A DNA stretch of 64,000 nucleotides from contig OX352762.1 of the NCBI GenBank assembly GCA_947095585.1, positions 49,337,540 to 49,401,539 on the forward strand, in the 5' to 3' direction. Positions 19,806-31,939 of the stretch are shown in pieces. Below the pieces are notes generated by a model. The model saw nothing but the letters and a program-made list of their open reading frames with translations. It was not told the DNA's origin and did no database searches. Origin of the DNA: Nephrocerus scutellatus (taxonomy: Eukaryota; Arthropoda; Insecta; Diptera; Pipunculidae). The position numbers and the translations under genes were made by a program. How positions within the stretch are numbered: the first letter of the stretch is position 1; each line of letters opens with the position of its first letter.

Positions 19806-22800
19806 CAAGTTTTTTTTTTATAACTTGCGCACGCGAAAAGGGGTTCGCACCCTTATTATGTTCGGCTATACGCTTGGCACAGCGTAGGCGTTAAGGAAAA
19901 GGAGAAGAAGAGAGAAGATGTCTATGAGCTTGTGTCTTGAATGCCTGTGGACAATAGTGATGTGGAAAGACAAAGCTTGGCAGAGCATTCCACATACGTG
20001 TTGTATGGCTGAAGAACGAATCGCTGAACTTAACTGTACGTCCGAAGATGGGCTTAAGGGTAAACTGATTTAGAGCGCCACGAGTATTGCGGTTGAATTC
20101 AAGGAGAGGTGGCATGCAACAGACTATTTCTCTTGAGCACCGCTGGTGGAAAAAGCTATAAAACAGTGACAAGCAGGAGACGTTCCTGCGGTGTTCAAGC
20201 GAATCTATTGATTTCGCAATGTTTTCGTCACCGAAAGTTTTATCGCACAGTTTTGTATTTTATCTAGCTGATACAAGGTGGTTTCAGATTCACCAGACTA
20301 AATATGACAATTGTACTCAAGTTTAGGGCGAATAAAAGCCTTGTAAATGGTAGCCAGATCATAGGGAGTGAAATATTTCTTGCACCGGGTTAGAAAACCT
20401 AAACATTTCGCAGCATTTTTGGCTACGGTAAATATGTGGTCATTCCAACGAAGCTTTACGTTAACGCACATACCGAGAATTGCGAGATTTTCAGTTTCCT
20501 CAATGAAAGTGTCATTCATGGATAATGGCATGGGATTTGGGATTCACTTAGACGACAGGAGACAGCATTGGGTTTGGAAGCGTTAAATTCTACTCGATTG
20601 TTTTCTCCCCATTTTATTATGCTTAACAGAATTTAACGTGCTTAACATACGAAGTTGTTTGAGTTCCACATGAGGTGGAGGGACGTTCCTCAAACTTATA
20701 TGAGAAGCTGAGAGTGCTGTCATAAGCGAAAGAGAGAATTGGATTAGAAGTCACAGATAAGAGATCATTAATAAAAATGAGAAAGAGTGTCGGGGACAGA
20801 ACAGAGCCTTGGGGAACGCCAGCATTTATGTGGTGTATTTCAGACTTGAATCCGTCCAAAACAACTTGAATTGAGCGGACCAAAAGATAGCTTCTAATCC
20901 AATAAAGCAGTTTATCATCGACACCATAAGCACTCATTTTTGACAAAAGAGCTTGATGCCAAACTCTGTCAAATGCTTTGAAAATATCAAGTGCAACAGC
21001 TTTGCTTTCACCAAATGGATGCAACGACCGGTTCCACTGTTCGGTGAGAAATACCATCAAATCACCAGTGGAACGTTTCCCACGAAATCCGTACTGCCGG
21101 TCACTAAGGATTTCATTGGTTTCAAGATATTTCATGAGCTGAAAATTGATCAGCATATCCACGACCTTGGAAAAAATGGATGTAAGTGCTATAGGTCGGT
21201 ACGAAGAAGGAGACGACCTCGCTCACCTTTTTTGGGTATAGGATGGACAAAGGCTGTTTTCCAACTTCTCGGGAAGAGTCCAGAAGAATAGGATAGATGG
21301 AAAAGCTTACGCAATGGCAATGCTAGCTTGGAAGAACACCTCTTCAGAACTAATGGGAAAATACCATCTGGCCCAGCGGATTTGTGAATGTTGAGATCGT
21401 TTAAAACTCTAGCAACTGCACGAGTAAGAATGAAGATCTGTCCCATATAGTGTTCAATACTCGGGGGTGCAGGCGGCATCCATGCACAATCTGGAAGCGT
21501 GGAGCTAGCTGCAAAATGTGCAGCAAACAGATTGGCTTTGTCTTCAGAGTTGACAACTGGAGTGTCATTATAAATGAGCGTTGGAATGGACGACGAGGCT
21601 GCATTTTTGATTCTTTTCGCGAATGAACAAAAAAATTTACTACTTTTGGGACATTGTAGTATTTTTTGCCTCAATTTTTGGTCGTAGGCGAATTTGACTC
21701 GCCGAAGATGAGCATTGCAATAATTTCTGGCTCGTTTAAAATTTGTTCGGTTTTCCTCTGTAGGGTTTGCTTTGTAAAACCGAAAGCATACCTCTCTAGT
21801 CCTAGAAGCCTCTTTACAGCTCAAGTCGTACCACCCATCATTCTTTGGTTTGATAGACTTATCCCTGAAAGGGATAAACTTTCTCATACCAATAAAAATG
21901 ATGTTTTTGATTGCATCAGCGGCGGCATCCACGTTGCTATCGCGAAACAATAGGCCGTCCCAATTGGCGTTCTCGTATTGCCATACTGTTTTTTTGGGAG
22001 TTTTTTCTCTAACTGCGTGGTTTGTTAACGAGAAATTAGCTGATACAACACAATGGTCAGACGAGCCTAGAGGCGATAATACATTGACGGAGTAATTATC
22101 AGGACGAACGGTAAGGAACAAGTCAAGGGGTGTTTGCGGAATGATTTGCAATGTCAGGTATTCTTGTAGGCTCATTTACAAGCTGAGTAAGGTGATTTAA
22201 CTCAGCGAACAACTCAAAATCCCTTCCTACGGGTGTTGTCTGGCCAGAATGGCGAAGCCACCCAGAACTAGGTACATTGAAATCGCCCGCAATAACGATT
22301 TCATTTTTACGATGTTTTGTGTCAATTATTAAGATTGAATCAAACAGTGCATCAAACTCGTGAAGAGTTGAAACTCTGTCTAAGTTGGGGCTTCTATAAA
22401 GAAAGCAGTAGTGGATGTTGCGCCCCTGTACCATTACTCTCAGCCACCTGAAATTAAATTCCGCATTGGAACATTGCCTTAATTGAGGCAAAAGTTTGAA
22501 TGCAACAGTACTACGGACATAAATTGCGAGCCCGCGTGGTGGGAAACATAATGGCAATTAACCAGGCAGATTTAAATCTGAAGTATCAGATTTCACAAAT
22601 ACCTGAGTTTCGCTTAGTGCCAGAAGTGCTGGACTGTGGACACATGTAAATACATGTGTGAATACAGCGAAATTCGTTCTTAGCCCACGTATTTTGCTGA
22701 GATCCACTCTGAAATCAGATATAACTACAAAAAACAAACACACAAAACACAACTCACCGCTTCTTTTAACCGAATTGAGAAGAGTATGTCTCAAATTGGA
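19806..22800 (-). mobile_element. Non-LTR retrotransposon family A, copy 2 (nearly complete ORF2)
   Basis: The minus strand covers endonuclease, reverse transcriptase and the C-terminal line, and ends with poly(A) (T run at 19810-19819). It is the best copy of the family; other copies are at 1-1081, 55640-56215 and 60309-60962. ORF1 and a 5' UTR are not evident. No target duplication could be confirmed. The 240 bp to the right (22801-23040) may be its 5' leader. Confidence 0.85.
19891..22794 (-). pseudogene. Family A ORF2: endonuclease and reverse transcriptase
   Basis: Pieces in order: EN start (22558-22794, IRGLRTNF, LLALSETQVF); EN core (22123-22557, IVIAGDFNVPSSGWL); EN end and linker (21189-22175, SSDHCVVSA, then KSAGPDGIFPLVLKR); RT palm (20623-21162, AVALDIFKAFDRVWH, GVPQGSVLSPTLF, and FAYD in place of FADD); thumb (20298-20531); and the C-terminal line (19891-20172, FFSHTTRMWNALPS). 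Stops or frame changes separate the pieces, and the active-site Asp-to-Tyr change would kill the polymerase. The other copy at 60365-60568 keeps FADD there, so the change is private to this copy. Confidence 0.88.
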
Positions 22801-23042
22801 TTGTTAACACAAATTGTCGCCAGTGTTATGCCTTCACGACAAAATTAGTTAAATCACCAAAAGAAACAAACACTCACAATTCGTTATTCTTATAGCTAAA
22901 GAATTAGATCATAAACAAGCTGCCGCATGAAAAACATACGACAGTTACGTTTCACTAAATTCTTTATCTGCGCTGTTGATGATGGGGCACACGGACACAC
23001 ACATTCACGATCACGCGAACCGTTAACAGTTGTTTGACTGAT

Positions 23043-23325
23043 CTCTCAAAACAGACTGCACATTAGTACCATTATAGGTGCCATAACTGGACACTGTCAC
23101 ATAGGCAAGCATGCAGAAAGACTAGGAGTCTTTTCCAACGATTTCTGCAGAAGCTGCATGGATGAGGAGGAGGAGGAAACCGCTCTCCATCTACTTTGTA
23201 CGTGCCCAGCACTATGGAATAGGCGGAAGCTCCATCTGTGAGCGTTCTTTTTCAACGATCTCAACGATCTAACCCACATTAACATCTTGCGCTTCATACA
23301 AAGTTCCATGTGGTTCAACGAGTAG
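23043..23325 (+). pseudogene. Non-LTR 3' fragment: C-terminal zinc knuckle after RNase H
   Basis: The plus strand reads STIIGAITGHCHIGKHAERL, then FCRSCMDEEEEETALHLLCT (Cys-x2-Cys ... His-x3-Cys), then NDLTHINILRFIQSSMWF. This is the typical end of RNase H-bearing non-LTR polymerases, but from a different family than 4066-10229. One stop interrupts it. Confidence 0.8.
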
Positions 23326-23329
23326 GCGT

Positions 23330-25159
23330 GGAATTTTCCTAGATCCTTGTGGTATCACAACGGACCTTCATGGTCTAAGTTCGTCGGTTTTGACTGGCGA
23401 TTACTTCAACCTAACCGCTTTCCGCTCAACGTGCGTGTGTGGCTCACTGCTCACCCCGCTTTACACATTCGCTCGATGCAGCCGAACGAACTCTTTTTTT
23501 TTTTTTCATGCCTCCTGTTGTCGACCCCTTGTCGGTTGACGTTGCATTGGTACCATGCATCCTATAAGAAATTTGCGGTGGGCTGGCCAAGCGAGAGAGA
23601 GAGGGGGTGTATTTGCGCAGTACTAATTGGTAGACTTGATGCGTCAGAATAAAAAATCATTTACAAGCAGATGGGATATATACTGTTGGTTACTAAAAAT
23701 TCTAATAATTGAAAGTTTTAGCCTTTAACATGCTTGGCATAAGCATGCGTGTCAAACAAATTATATTGTACCACGCTATTGTCACTACGGGAACTTTTGT
23801 GTAGTGGACAATGGGTGCTTATGCTTTTTTTGTTCTTTGAAGTCGCCACCACATCATATAAGCGGGTTCTAATATAACAGACAAACTGGATTACATCGGG
23901 TCAAAATCGGGACCGGTGAAGGGCCAAAATATGATAAAGAATATGACAGCGACTTGACTTTGAAGAATATGAATTGACTATTCTGAAAAAAAGCACCACA
24001 ATCAACTAAAAAGGAAACTTAAATTATATTTTGCAGCTCAATTTAATTTTTGACTTGTGTACACAAATTATAAAAATATTGTTTTTTTTACAAAAATGTT
24101 AGTTTTAGGAACAAAAAAAAATTTAATGTTTTTTGTAATTTATATAGTTATGATATCTTTACTATTTGTGAAAATTTTTTTGCTACTAATATTATCCTTT
24201 TTTTCATATACGATTTAAACATCCGCTAATTTATCCACCATGTATGTTGCTAACTGAACTAACAAACGTCTAATATATATTGTTTATTATCTTAGGAATT
24301 AAATGTGCGTATAAAACAAATAAGAAACAAACTTCATAATAATAAAAACACGCCTATATCACCAAACTTCGGTACCTATCGAACTTCTATGATTAAAATA
24401 ATACCATTGTAAAATGAACAAGGATTATTCACTCTTAAAGTTTTTTAAAATAACAAAGTGCGATTAGACAATAAACATTGTTTTATATTAATTCGTTTAA
24501 TGGTTTAGATAAAAGTTAATTTATAAAAATTATATGCTACTTGTTAGACTTCAGTTTTGTTAACAAAGACAGTAATAGGAGATATGGGTGAATTTTTCCT
24601 TTATGTGGGTGTTTTAAGAACCACACATACAAGAAACATCGTTTTTGTATAGAAATGGGTTAATAGACAGTTTTCTTACCAACATGCATATTCTTATTTA
24701 AATTTTTAAAGAAATTGAAACAAGTTAATATTACTGCCTTATATTTTAATCATGTAGAAAAATTTATCGTATATTGATTTACATATTAGTTTCATATACA
24801 CATCACATACCTAATTAATTATTTTAAATATTAAAACGTCTCCATTTTCAACTAATTACATATGTATTTCAAAATAGGGTTTAATTGTGTTACGAAAATA
24901 TTTTGTGTATAGTACATGATCATATGTAAATATTGCTAAAATATTTAAAAAATGGTCATGATTTGCATGTGTTTGTTTTAAATTTAATAATATCATATAT
25001 TTATACACGCTGTTTAACTTAAATCAATACTTTAATTAATTTACATTATATTAATCCTACATTTTTTATAACTTTATATATAGTATTACATCGTTTAATT
25101 TTGTTACACAATATGACTTATTCTGACAAATTTATTATTTCCATATGACTTAAAATTCT
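23330..25159 (-). other. Noncoding AT-rich DNA, likely Rap2l 3' untranslated and downstream sequence
   Basis: From about 23700 to 25159 the sequence is AT-rich and unlike any transposon here. It lies directly 3' of the Rap2l stop codon on the minus strand. A polyadenylation hexamer AATAAA (complement of 25131-25136) occurs 24 bases after the stop, probably too near to be the main one; others follow. I see no gene on either strand. Confidence 0.5.
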
Positions 25160-25317
25160 CTATAAAAGTGTACAACAGCAATAGCTTTTTTTCTGGCGTT
25201 TTTCTGATGTCATATTCATTTCCCGCACAATTGTGGCAAAAACCTCATTCACATTGATTCGGTCTTTTGCTGATGCTTCAATAAATGGGCATTCCCAAAG
25301 TTGAGCTAACGCGTTTC
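25160..25317 (-). CDS. Rap2l: Rap2-type small GTPase, last coding exon
   Basis: The minus strand encodes (G)NALAQLWECPFIEASAKD, with the G5 guanine-contact motif SAK, then VNEVFATIVREMNM and the tail KKSYCCCTLL, followed by TAG. The last four residues, CTLL, form a CAAX box whose final leucine predicts geranylgeranylation. The two preceding cysteines are likely palmitoylation sites, as in Rap2 proteins, giving membrane attachment. The splice acceptor is TTTTTAG just upstream (25318-25319). The exon starts in phase 1 and fits the G left by the exon ending at 53585. The frame is fully intact among dead transposons. Rap2 proteins act in Ras-like signalling at membranes; the symbol comes from the fly orthologue and rests on recognition of the sequence. 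Confidence 0.9.
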
Positions 25318-25910
25318 CTAAAAATTTTTATGATAAATAAAATAAATATTTAAAAGAAAAAGAAGGATTTTAAATAATATTTGTAACACAAAACGAGAAT
25401 CACAACGCGCAGAAATTATCGGGGTATAACATTGTTAAGTCCTGTGTAAAAGATTTTAATATAAGATTGTAAAGCGAAGCTTATCAGCTGGTCATATGGA
25501 TAGTTGTAATTCAGTCTAAAGACTAAAATCTAAAGGATAAATTAGCTTAAAAGGATTTTAGGTTCATGAAAAAAACACTTTTCCTCCTAAAATTACCCCG
25601 ATGAAAAAAACCTCAAAATTACGCCATCACAAGCCGAGCGCTAAGCAATTGTTTTAAAACAAGTCCCATCAAATTCTAACTAATAGAAGTCGAGATATAC
25701 GAGTGATTACTAGCTTCGTCCTTAGGGCTCGCAATTAAAAACCATACCCATACTAAACTGCTAGTTTTAATTTTTATGTCAAATGTCTCTTATGTCTCCG
25801 TGTTATTTTAAAAAAGTATGAGTCGAGCAAAAGTTGCAATATTATTAAAATATAGTCAGTAAAGTAAATTCTATTTAGAACAGTAAAGAATTAAGAAATT
25901 ATAGATATAA

Positions 25911-26110
25911 CTAGCTGTTCCCGGGCGCTTTGCTACCCGCACACATGAACCCCCGGGGTGACGGGAGTACTATAGCCTATAACCTTCCCTCACCTGCCAA
26001 TAATTTACGTTGACATTTTTTTAAAAATACGTTTGTTAAAATTTTACCTTTCTCCCCTTCCATCTATACCTATAACTTTCCCCTACCTGCCAATGATATA
26101 TCTTAAAAAT
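25911..26110 (-). mobile_element. Helitron 3'-end fragment
   Basis: On the minus strand it ends in a GC-rich hairpin region (GCGGGTAGCAAAGCGCCCGG) followed by AACAGCTAG and then T. This is the layout of Helitron 3' ends (hairpin, CTRR, insertion before T). It resembles the Helitron terminus at 60136-60165. The 5' end is not recognisable, so this is a fragment of unknown length; I place its inner limit at about 26110. Confidence 0.65.
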
Positions 26111-26362
26111 TGCATAAAATTCAGTTTAAAACCACCACCAACCATCCAAGAAAGCAGTAAACCAGTGAAGAAGCAGGCTTTAAAAACAGCCCCATCTACT
26201 GAAAAAACTAACATCTTCGACGACACTGAAAGGTTATTCGGAGCACACCTTTCCTCAATTTTTCAGAAGGCAAAAAAAGTCGTGCCTGCTAATTATAGCC
26301 TTGATGACAGGTCCAAAACAACCGTTTTGGGTCGACTTATTTGTGAATTATGTTCACAATAA
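26033..26362 (+). pseudogene. Possible end of jockey-like ORF1
   Basis: An open stretch of 109 residues. Its second half (from PPPTIQESSKPVKKQ, then NIFDDTERLFGAHLSSIF, to TVLGRLICELCSQ) looks protein-like, while its first part is probably Helitron sequence. It ends some 40 bp before the endonuclease of the jockey-like element on the same strand, which is where the end of ORF1 would lie. No zinc knuckle is visible. I do not recognise the family. Confidence 0.35.
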
Positions 26363-29105
26363 GCAGGATAAGTATATTCTCATATAATCTGAACTCCATT
26401 TAAACAAACCTCACAGGGAGAAACCCGTTCAGTCCAGACGGATACAATATCCACAGGGTCGACAAAAGCAGTGGACGCTCTGGGACGGCGGTCCTTATCA
26501 AGTACACTATGGCAGGCGAGAAGGTGCAAATCAGTGGGTTGCGTAGCATGGAAGCAACAGCTGTCAGCATCAAAGTTAACGAGGTTGAGACCTTGCTGGT
26601 GATATCTGTGTACAATTCAAGGAAAGGCTATTCCAGATTGGCTGGATTCAAATCCTCATCAGCATACCATGGCTGTAGTTTCGCAGCCCCGGAAGACGTC
26701 AACTCTGTATTTCTTTCTGGCAACTACACATTTTTTTAATATCCTTCCAGAATTAAGAAATTATTCGTGTTAGACGCACGATAGCGACTCGGATTATATG
26801 GTCATAGAGCTTCGAGTGAGGTTGAATCAGCGAATTTTGAAAGACACACCAACATCTGAACTACACATCAACTTCAGGAAAGTAAACTGGAACCGGTTTA
26901 GATCTGAAGTTGATTTAACAATGCCAGAGGACTGCAGAAATCTGGAGAATATCGAAATTGATGATGCTATCAAAAATTTCGAGATTGCGGTAAACACAGC
27001 CATCGATCAGCAGAAAACAATACGCACCAGCAGGGATCGCTTCCAACACCTGCCTGGGCATATACAGGCAATATATGCTCACAAGCAACGCCTTAGGAAG
27101 CGCCTGCAGAGGATTTTTAACAGGACTCTTAATACAGTCAACGACGAATACCAGTCAATACTTTCGCAACTGCGTTGTACAGTGAACATGTTTCGTCAAG
27201 CACTGCGGAGGTACCAGGAAGGAAAAGGAGCTTTACGGACCGACCACCAACGCATCTTCCAGATTTTTTGGAAGAGGTGGAAAGTCTTGTGGAAGACGCC
27301 ACTTCTACAAGTAATCCTGTAGTGCGGTTTAGTGAAGAAAACCCCGCTAGAGCGCCCGTAGACGTTGAAATGTTTACCAAAACAGCTATTGTCAGTGATT
27401 TAATAATGAGTGGAAACTCAAAAAAATCATCGGGCATTGACGAAATTTCTAACTTTTTGCTTAAAAAGTTACCGGGTATGGCAATCTTGATGTTAACCAT
27501 CATTTTCAACAATTGACTTAACAATGGTTACTTTTCAGACAACTGGAAGGTGGCCAAAGTAGTACCAGTACCCAAGAAAACTGACCGCTCAAGCGTAACT
27601 GGTTACCGTTCAATAGCTTTACTATGTTGTATCAGTAAAGTATTCGAGTCTTTGATCCGTAAAAAGATCAATACGTTTTGTTCGGAAAGAGGCCTTATTC
27701 CTTCCTTTCAATTCGGTTTTCGAGAGAAGCACTCTACGATGCACCCTCTGCTGAAACTTCACAGTAACGTCACTCGAGGACTGAACATTAAAAGCAGTAC
27801 AGTAGCCTGTTTGCTAGACATCGAAAAAGCCTTCGATAATGTATGGATCAACGGGCTACTGTTCAAACTTATTAGATTTGGCTTCCCCAATTATATTGTA
27901 AAAATAATCAAAAATTTTCTCTCTTTCACAGGGTATTTTTTGTACAGATCTTTGGCAACTCATCCACTAGGAAAGGGATTAAACCCGGAGTTCCTCAAGG
28001 TTCAAGACTTGACCCAGTCCTTTTCAACATCTACACGGCGGATCAACCCACCAATACAGCCGGAACAAGCAGCATGCTTTACGCGGATGACTCCATCACG
28101 TATGCCGTTTCTCTCTCTCCTGAGATAGCTGCCCGAAGAGTAGAGGAACACCTCCGAAATCTTTGGGACTACTACCTCAAGTGCGGGTTGAAGACCAACG
28201 CCAACAAAACAGAGCTCATCTGCTTATGAGTGCCAGGGGCGAGAACAAGAAGAAGAAATTTTGTAAGACGGTGCAGAGGCTTAAAAATCACTCTTCCAGA
28301 CAACACAATTATTAACACCAAGTCAGAAACAAAGTACCTGGGAATCCACTTCACGGAGAGGCTTAAGTTCTACAAGCACATCGATGTAACGGTTAAAAAA
28401 GCTAACTACGCTCTTCGTTTGGTGCACCCGCTCCTAAGAAGACGAAACGGACTGTCCAACAACACCAGGCAGCTCATCTACAAGCAGCTCATCAGGCCAG
28501 TGATAACCTATGGCTATCCCATATGGTTCACCGTGTCACCAACAGCGATGAAGAAGATCTCCCTATTCGAAAGATAGATACTGAGAATATGTACAGGACT
28601 CTGGATCAAAATCAAATCAAGATCAAAATGGCAAAGAAATTCGTTGATGGGTTAGAAACATATCCAAGTCCAGAGATGCAAGGACTGAGAATCGAGGAAA
28701 TCGAGCCAAGCCACCGCTATATATACATCAGAGGATTCACAGATGCTAGATACAACGATACCCTTAATAACCAAGACGCCCCCTTCTACGAGAAGGCCAG
28801 CAATCAACATTACAGAGGCTGAAGATCGCCCTGTTTATACCCCCTTTTATATTTTTTTCATTTTTATTTTATTTTAAAATTTATCGTTTAAAATTAAATT
28901 ACTTTAAATATAAACATGTAGTAGATTAAGTAGTAAATAATATTGTTTAATAATAAGCAATACGAAAAAAAGACAATGTAAATACGTCGGGCCCCTATTG
29001 TTGAGCCGACACTTATTAATAATAGTTATAAGTTTAGTTTTAAGTCAAAATTGTGTATTACTTAAATGTTAAATAAAATATCTTAATCTAAAAAAATAAA
29101 AAAAA
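26110..29105 (+). mobile_element. Jockey-like non-LTR retrotransposon
   Basis: Plus-strand element with an endonuclease start, an RT gene and about 280 bp of 3' UTR ending in AATAAA-rich sequence and poly(A) at about 29090-29105. The 5' side is truncated or too decayed to delimit. The next element begins 20 bp after its tail. Confidence 0.8.
26400..28822 (+). pseudogene. Jockey-like ORF2: endonuclease and reverse transcriptase
   Basis: The EN start reads GYNIHRVDKSSGRSGTAVL (26440-26500), but the middle of EN, with the catalytic D/N and SDH motifs, is missing or decayed (26740-26800 has only SDYMV). The linker (open 26798-27322) is followed by RT: KKSSGIDEISNFLLKKLP, NWKVAKVVPVPKK, CLLDIEKAFDNVW, a G-PQGSRLDPVLFN line and YADDSI (about 28080, active site intact). 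The thumb and C-terminus are open at 28230-28577. Stops at about 27514 and 28228 and a frame change near 27960 make it inactive. The order and spacing match fly jockey-clade polymerases. Confidence 0.87.
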
Positions 29106-29125
29106 AGCATTCATTAGCTATTTGC

Positions 29126-29368
29126 AATTAAACCAGTCATGTTGTAAAAGTTCTTGCAAAGTGATAAGGCTACCGCCTAAGAGAATTATTGAAACGTACA
29201 AGTGTTGTTGCAAAAAGTGTTTAGTACTTAGAAAGTAATCACAAATAAAATGATCTTGAATTATTTTTACTGTTTGTTTATTAAAGTTGTTATTTGTAAA
29301 TTAATAAACGTCTGTTGTGTTTTATGTGCAAAATCCTTTACGAAATAAAAAGCCTAAATTTCGTAACA
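29126..29368 (+). repeat. 5' LTR of gypsy 2 (5'-truncated)
   Basis: Begins within the LTR at AATTAAACCAGT (compare 35666) and ends TTTCGTAACA. The first 190 bp or so of the LTR are missing. The final 150 bp match the LTR end at 45405-45512 (and 52349-52456). Confidence 0.8.
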
Positions 29369-29387
29369 ATTGGAGTCAGAAGTGGGA
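29369..29387 (+). promoter_or_regulatory. Primer binding region of gypsy 2
   Basis: ATTGGAGTCAGAAGTGGGA follows the LTR end directly. Such TGG...AGAAGTGGGA sites recur in a group of insect gypsy-type elements. I cannot name the tRNA. Confidence 0.6.
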
Positions 29388-29545
29388 TTTTGCAAATTGT
29401 GAGACAGTAAAATTTTGCAAATCGTGAGACAGTAAAATTTTGAAATCGTTGAAAAAAAAAATAAATTAATTGGTGATTTTGCCAACCTTGAGAAAGTAAG
29501 TAAATTAAGTGAATTTTTACAAATCGTTAAACAGTAAATAATAAA

Positions 29546-30840
29546 ATGGAAAGTGCAGTGAACATTACATCCTATAGTTCCCATGAGCTTAAAGAAGAGC
29601 TTGGAAGGTGAGGTCTAAGCACTGCGGGAAATAAGCAAGAGTTATTTCTCCGTTTACAAAAAGTCGTCAAAGGGGAAAGCATCAAGCTGGTGAAGTGTTT
29701 TCAATTGAGACGGAGTTTGTGGAGCAAAAATCGCCTACTCCGGAAGAAAAGGGTGTTGTGCCAAACATGGAAGCAATGTTTAATGCCCTAAAACAACAAA
29801 TTAACGGTAAATTTGACCAACAAAGTAAAAAAAAATGAAGAGTTAAGAAAATATTTGAATTCTCAATTGAAGCATCAAAATGAACAATCGCAGCAACAGA
29901 ACCGAGAGATGGAGCAAGAATTAAATTTTCAAATTAGCGACAAGTTAGACCAGTAAAGCGAAAAGCTAAAGAAGTTATTGGACCAACAAAATCAGCAGTT
30001 AGATTCCAAATTGACCGATAAGTTTGAATAGCAAATTTAACAATAGCAGAAACAAAGCCAGGAACTGAAGCATGAATTTAATCGGCAAACCGAAGATTTT
30101 AAGAAGGAGTTTAATGAACAGAGTCAAGAGCTGAGCTGCAAATTCGATGAACAAAATCAGAAGCTGGAAAAACTAAGAGGTGAAACGAGTGAAATTCAAG
30201 AAACGCTCAAGGGAGAAATGAATGGAGTTCAAACAACGCTAAACGGTGAAATGAGTGGAATTCAAATATCGCTTAAAAGTAAGATAAACGGAATTCAGGA
30301 AGAAGTGAAATCTCTCGAGAAAAACATGACAGGAAAGGTGAGCGGTCTGGAAAGCAAAATTAGATAGTTTGAGACCCGGTTGGACAGTGGTACCCAATTT
30401 GTCAGGGAAAATACTCAACAAAACGTTACCGGAGTCATTCCAAAATCATCTAGTATCCAGAAAGGAATTTTCAAGCCCCCTGCGTTCGATGGCGACACAG
30501 CATTTGAAAATTTCAAAGTCCAGTTTGGAGCTGTGGTGCAACACAATGGAAGAACAGATCTCTGATCCTAGCGTTGAGGGGCAAGGCAGCAGACGTATTA
30601 CAAATGATTCCAAATGCTGAGATGAGATCCGAAAGAATCTTGAAACTTGCGGTATGGACAGTCTCACATACAGGAACAAAGCAAAATACAGCTCCATATG
30701 AAGAAACAACAGCGAGGGGAACGGCTTCAAGAATTAGAACGGATATAACTAAGCTCCAAAATGGTTTAGATGTCAGAAACCTGGACATTTTATCCGCGAC
30801 TGCAAGGAACCAAAACCAATACAAAGTAAAATACAGCCAG
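29546..30840 (+). pseudogene. Gypsy 2 gag with SAP-like N-terminus and long coiled coil
   Basis: The start MESAVNITSYSSHELKEELG followed by LSTAGNKQELFLRLQKVV looks like a SAP-type helix-linker-helix. Next comes a long heptad-rich region (29760-30390) built from repeated QQNQQL/EFNRQ-type and GEMNGVQTTLN / GEMSGIQISLK lines, a probable coiled coil. The capsid start GIFKPPAFDGDTAFENFKVQ is at 30460-30520. A zinc knuckle RCQKPGHFIRDC is encoded at about 30767-30802. At least eight stops or frame changes interrupt it. Gag would assemble the virus-like particle and package RNA. Confidence 0.7.
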
Positions 30841-31325
30841 TGAATCGTGTTAGAGGCATTACGGCAGAAAAGAGCATCACAGATGAATGAGGTGCTGCAG
30901 CCAGCTTACCTCGTAGATGCAGACTAGGAAAACGATGTCACACCAGCTTTACGGAGTGTGAGCTGGTGAAGAGGGAAGAGAGCCCGGAAAGGTCACTGCG
31001 ACCCTGGCCAAACTAAATGAATTCATATTGGGCTTGGATTTGATGACAGAGCACGAGATGTCCCTTGATATGAAGGACCACGTGTTAAAATGGCGTAATG
31101 TGGAAGTACCGGTGCAAATAAACGACAACAAGAGTGGTGGGCTAAGAGTCATTACTGAAGAAAAAGATACATCCTATGTGCGAGAAAATCTATGGCAAGG
31201 TAAATGGTGACCTTGCCTACTACTGTCCCCAAGTAGGAATAGTGGAGCCAACCAATTTCAACAAGAACGGATTGCTATGCGGTAGAACTCTAGTGAAACT
31301 CCAGCCCAATATCATCAGCATAATA
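30750..31325 (+). repeat. Gag-protease block, shortened copy
   Basis: Matches 31940-32760 in order (zinc knuckle, the LGLDFMTEHEM protease end, the VNGDL line) but has lost about 270 bp in the middle, including the protease active site. With the other copy it flanks an RTE fragment. Confidence 0.75.
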
Positions 31326-31935
31326 GGTTCTACAACGGGTGTCCGGTCCTGGCCTCCCGCAAAAAATCTCTCCACCGGTACCGATTTCGAACCGATGTCA
31401 TCCAGTTTGGCATCCCTAAACTTTGGGCGTACTGGTCTTTCCAGCGTAGACTTTGCCGGCCTCGCTGTCGTGTTCCATAAATCCTACCGCAAAGGACTTT
31501 CCGATTGGAATCATCTTCGCTCATGCAAGAGCTAGGGGTCCTGTCTACTGAAGCCTACCGAGCTCAATTCTCTTCACGATGTCTACATCGCGGTAACTTT
31601 CGTAGATCTCATCATTATAGAGTCTCCGGAGCACCAGATTTTGTGCCGCCTGCTCGATCTGGATGAAAGCTTCCTGTGTAGCTCTTGGGTTTCTACCAAC
31701 GATGTTAATATCATCCGCGTAAGCCAGTATCTGAATGGACTTTTAGAGGATTGTCTCTCTTCCTGTTACGTCAGAGTCTCGGATCACTTTTCTCCAACGC
31801 TAGGTTAAAGAGGACGCAGGCCGTTCAATCCCCTTGTCGGAGCAAGATACAGATGTTGAATGGGTTTGACAGTGATCCGGATATTTTTATTTGACTGATA
31901 ACATTGGTCATGGTCAACCTACAACTACTTCCCGT
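31325..31935 (-). mobile_element. RTE-clade fragment, copy C
   Basis: A minus-strand fragment of the RTE family seen in full at 40033-43013. It contains the 3' end (TCTACAACGGGTGTCCGG on the plus strand), the C-terminal line RKVLCGRIYGTRQRGRQSLR, and further internal pieces down to the ACATTGGTCATGGTCAACCT stretch. It is internally deleted and much diverged from copies A and B, so it is an older insertion. Confidence 0.8.
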
Positions 31936-31939
31936 CCAA

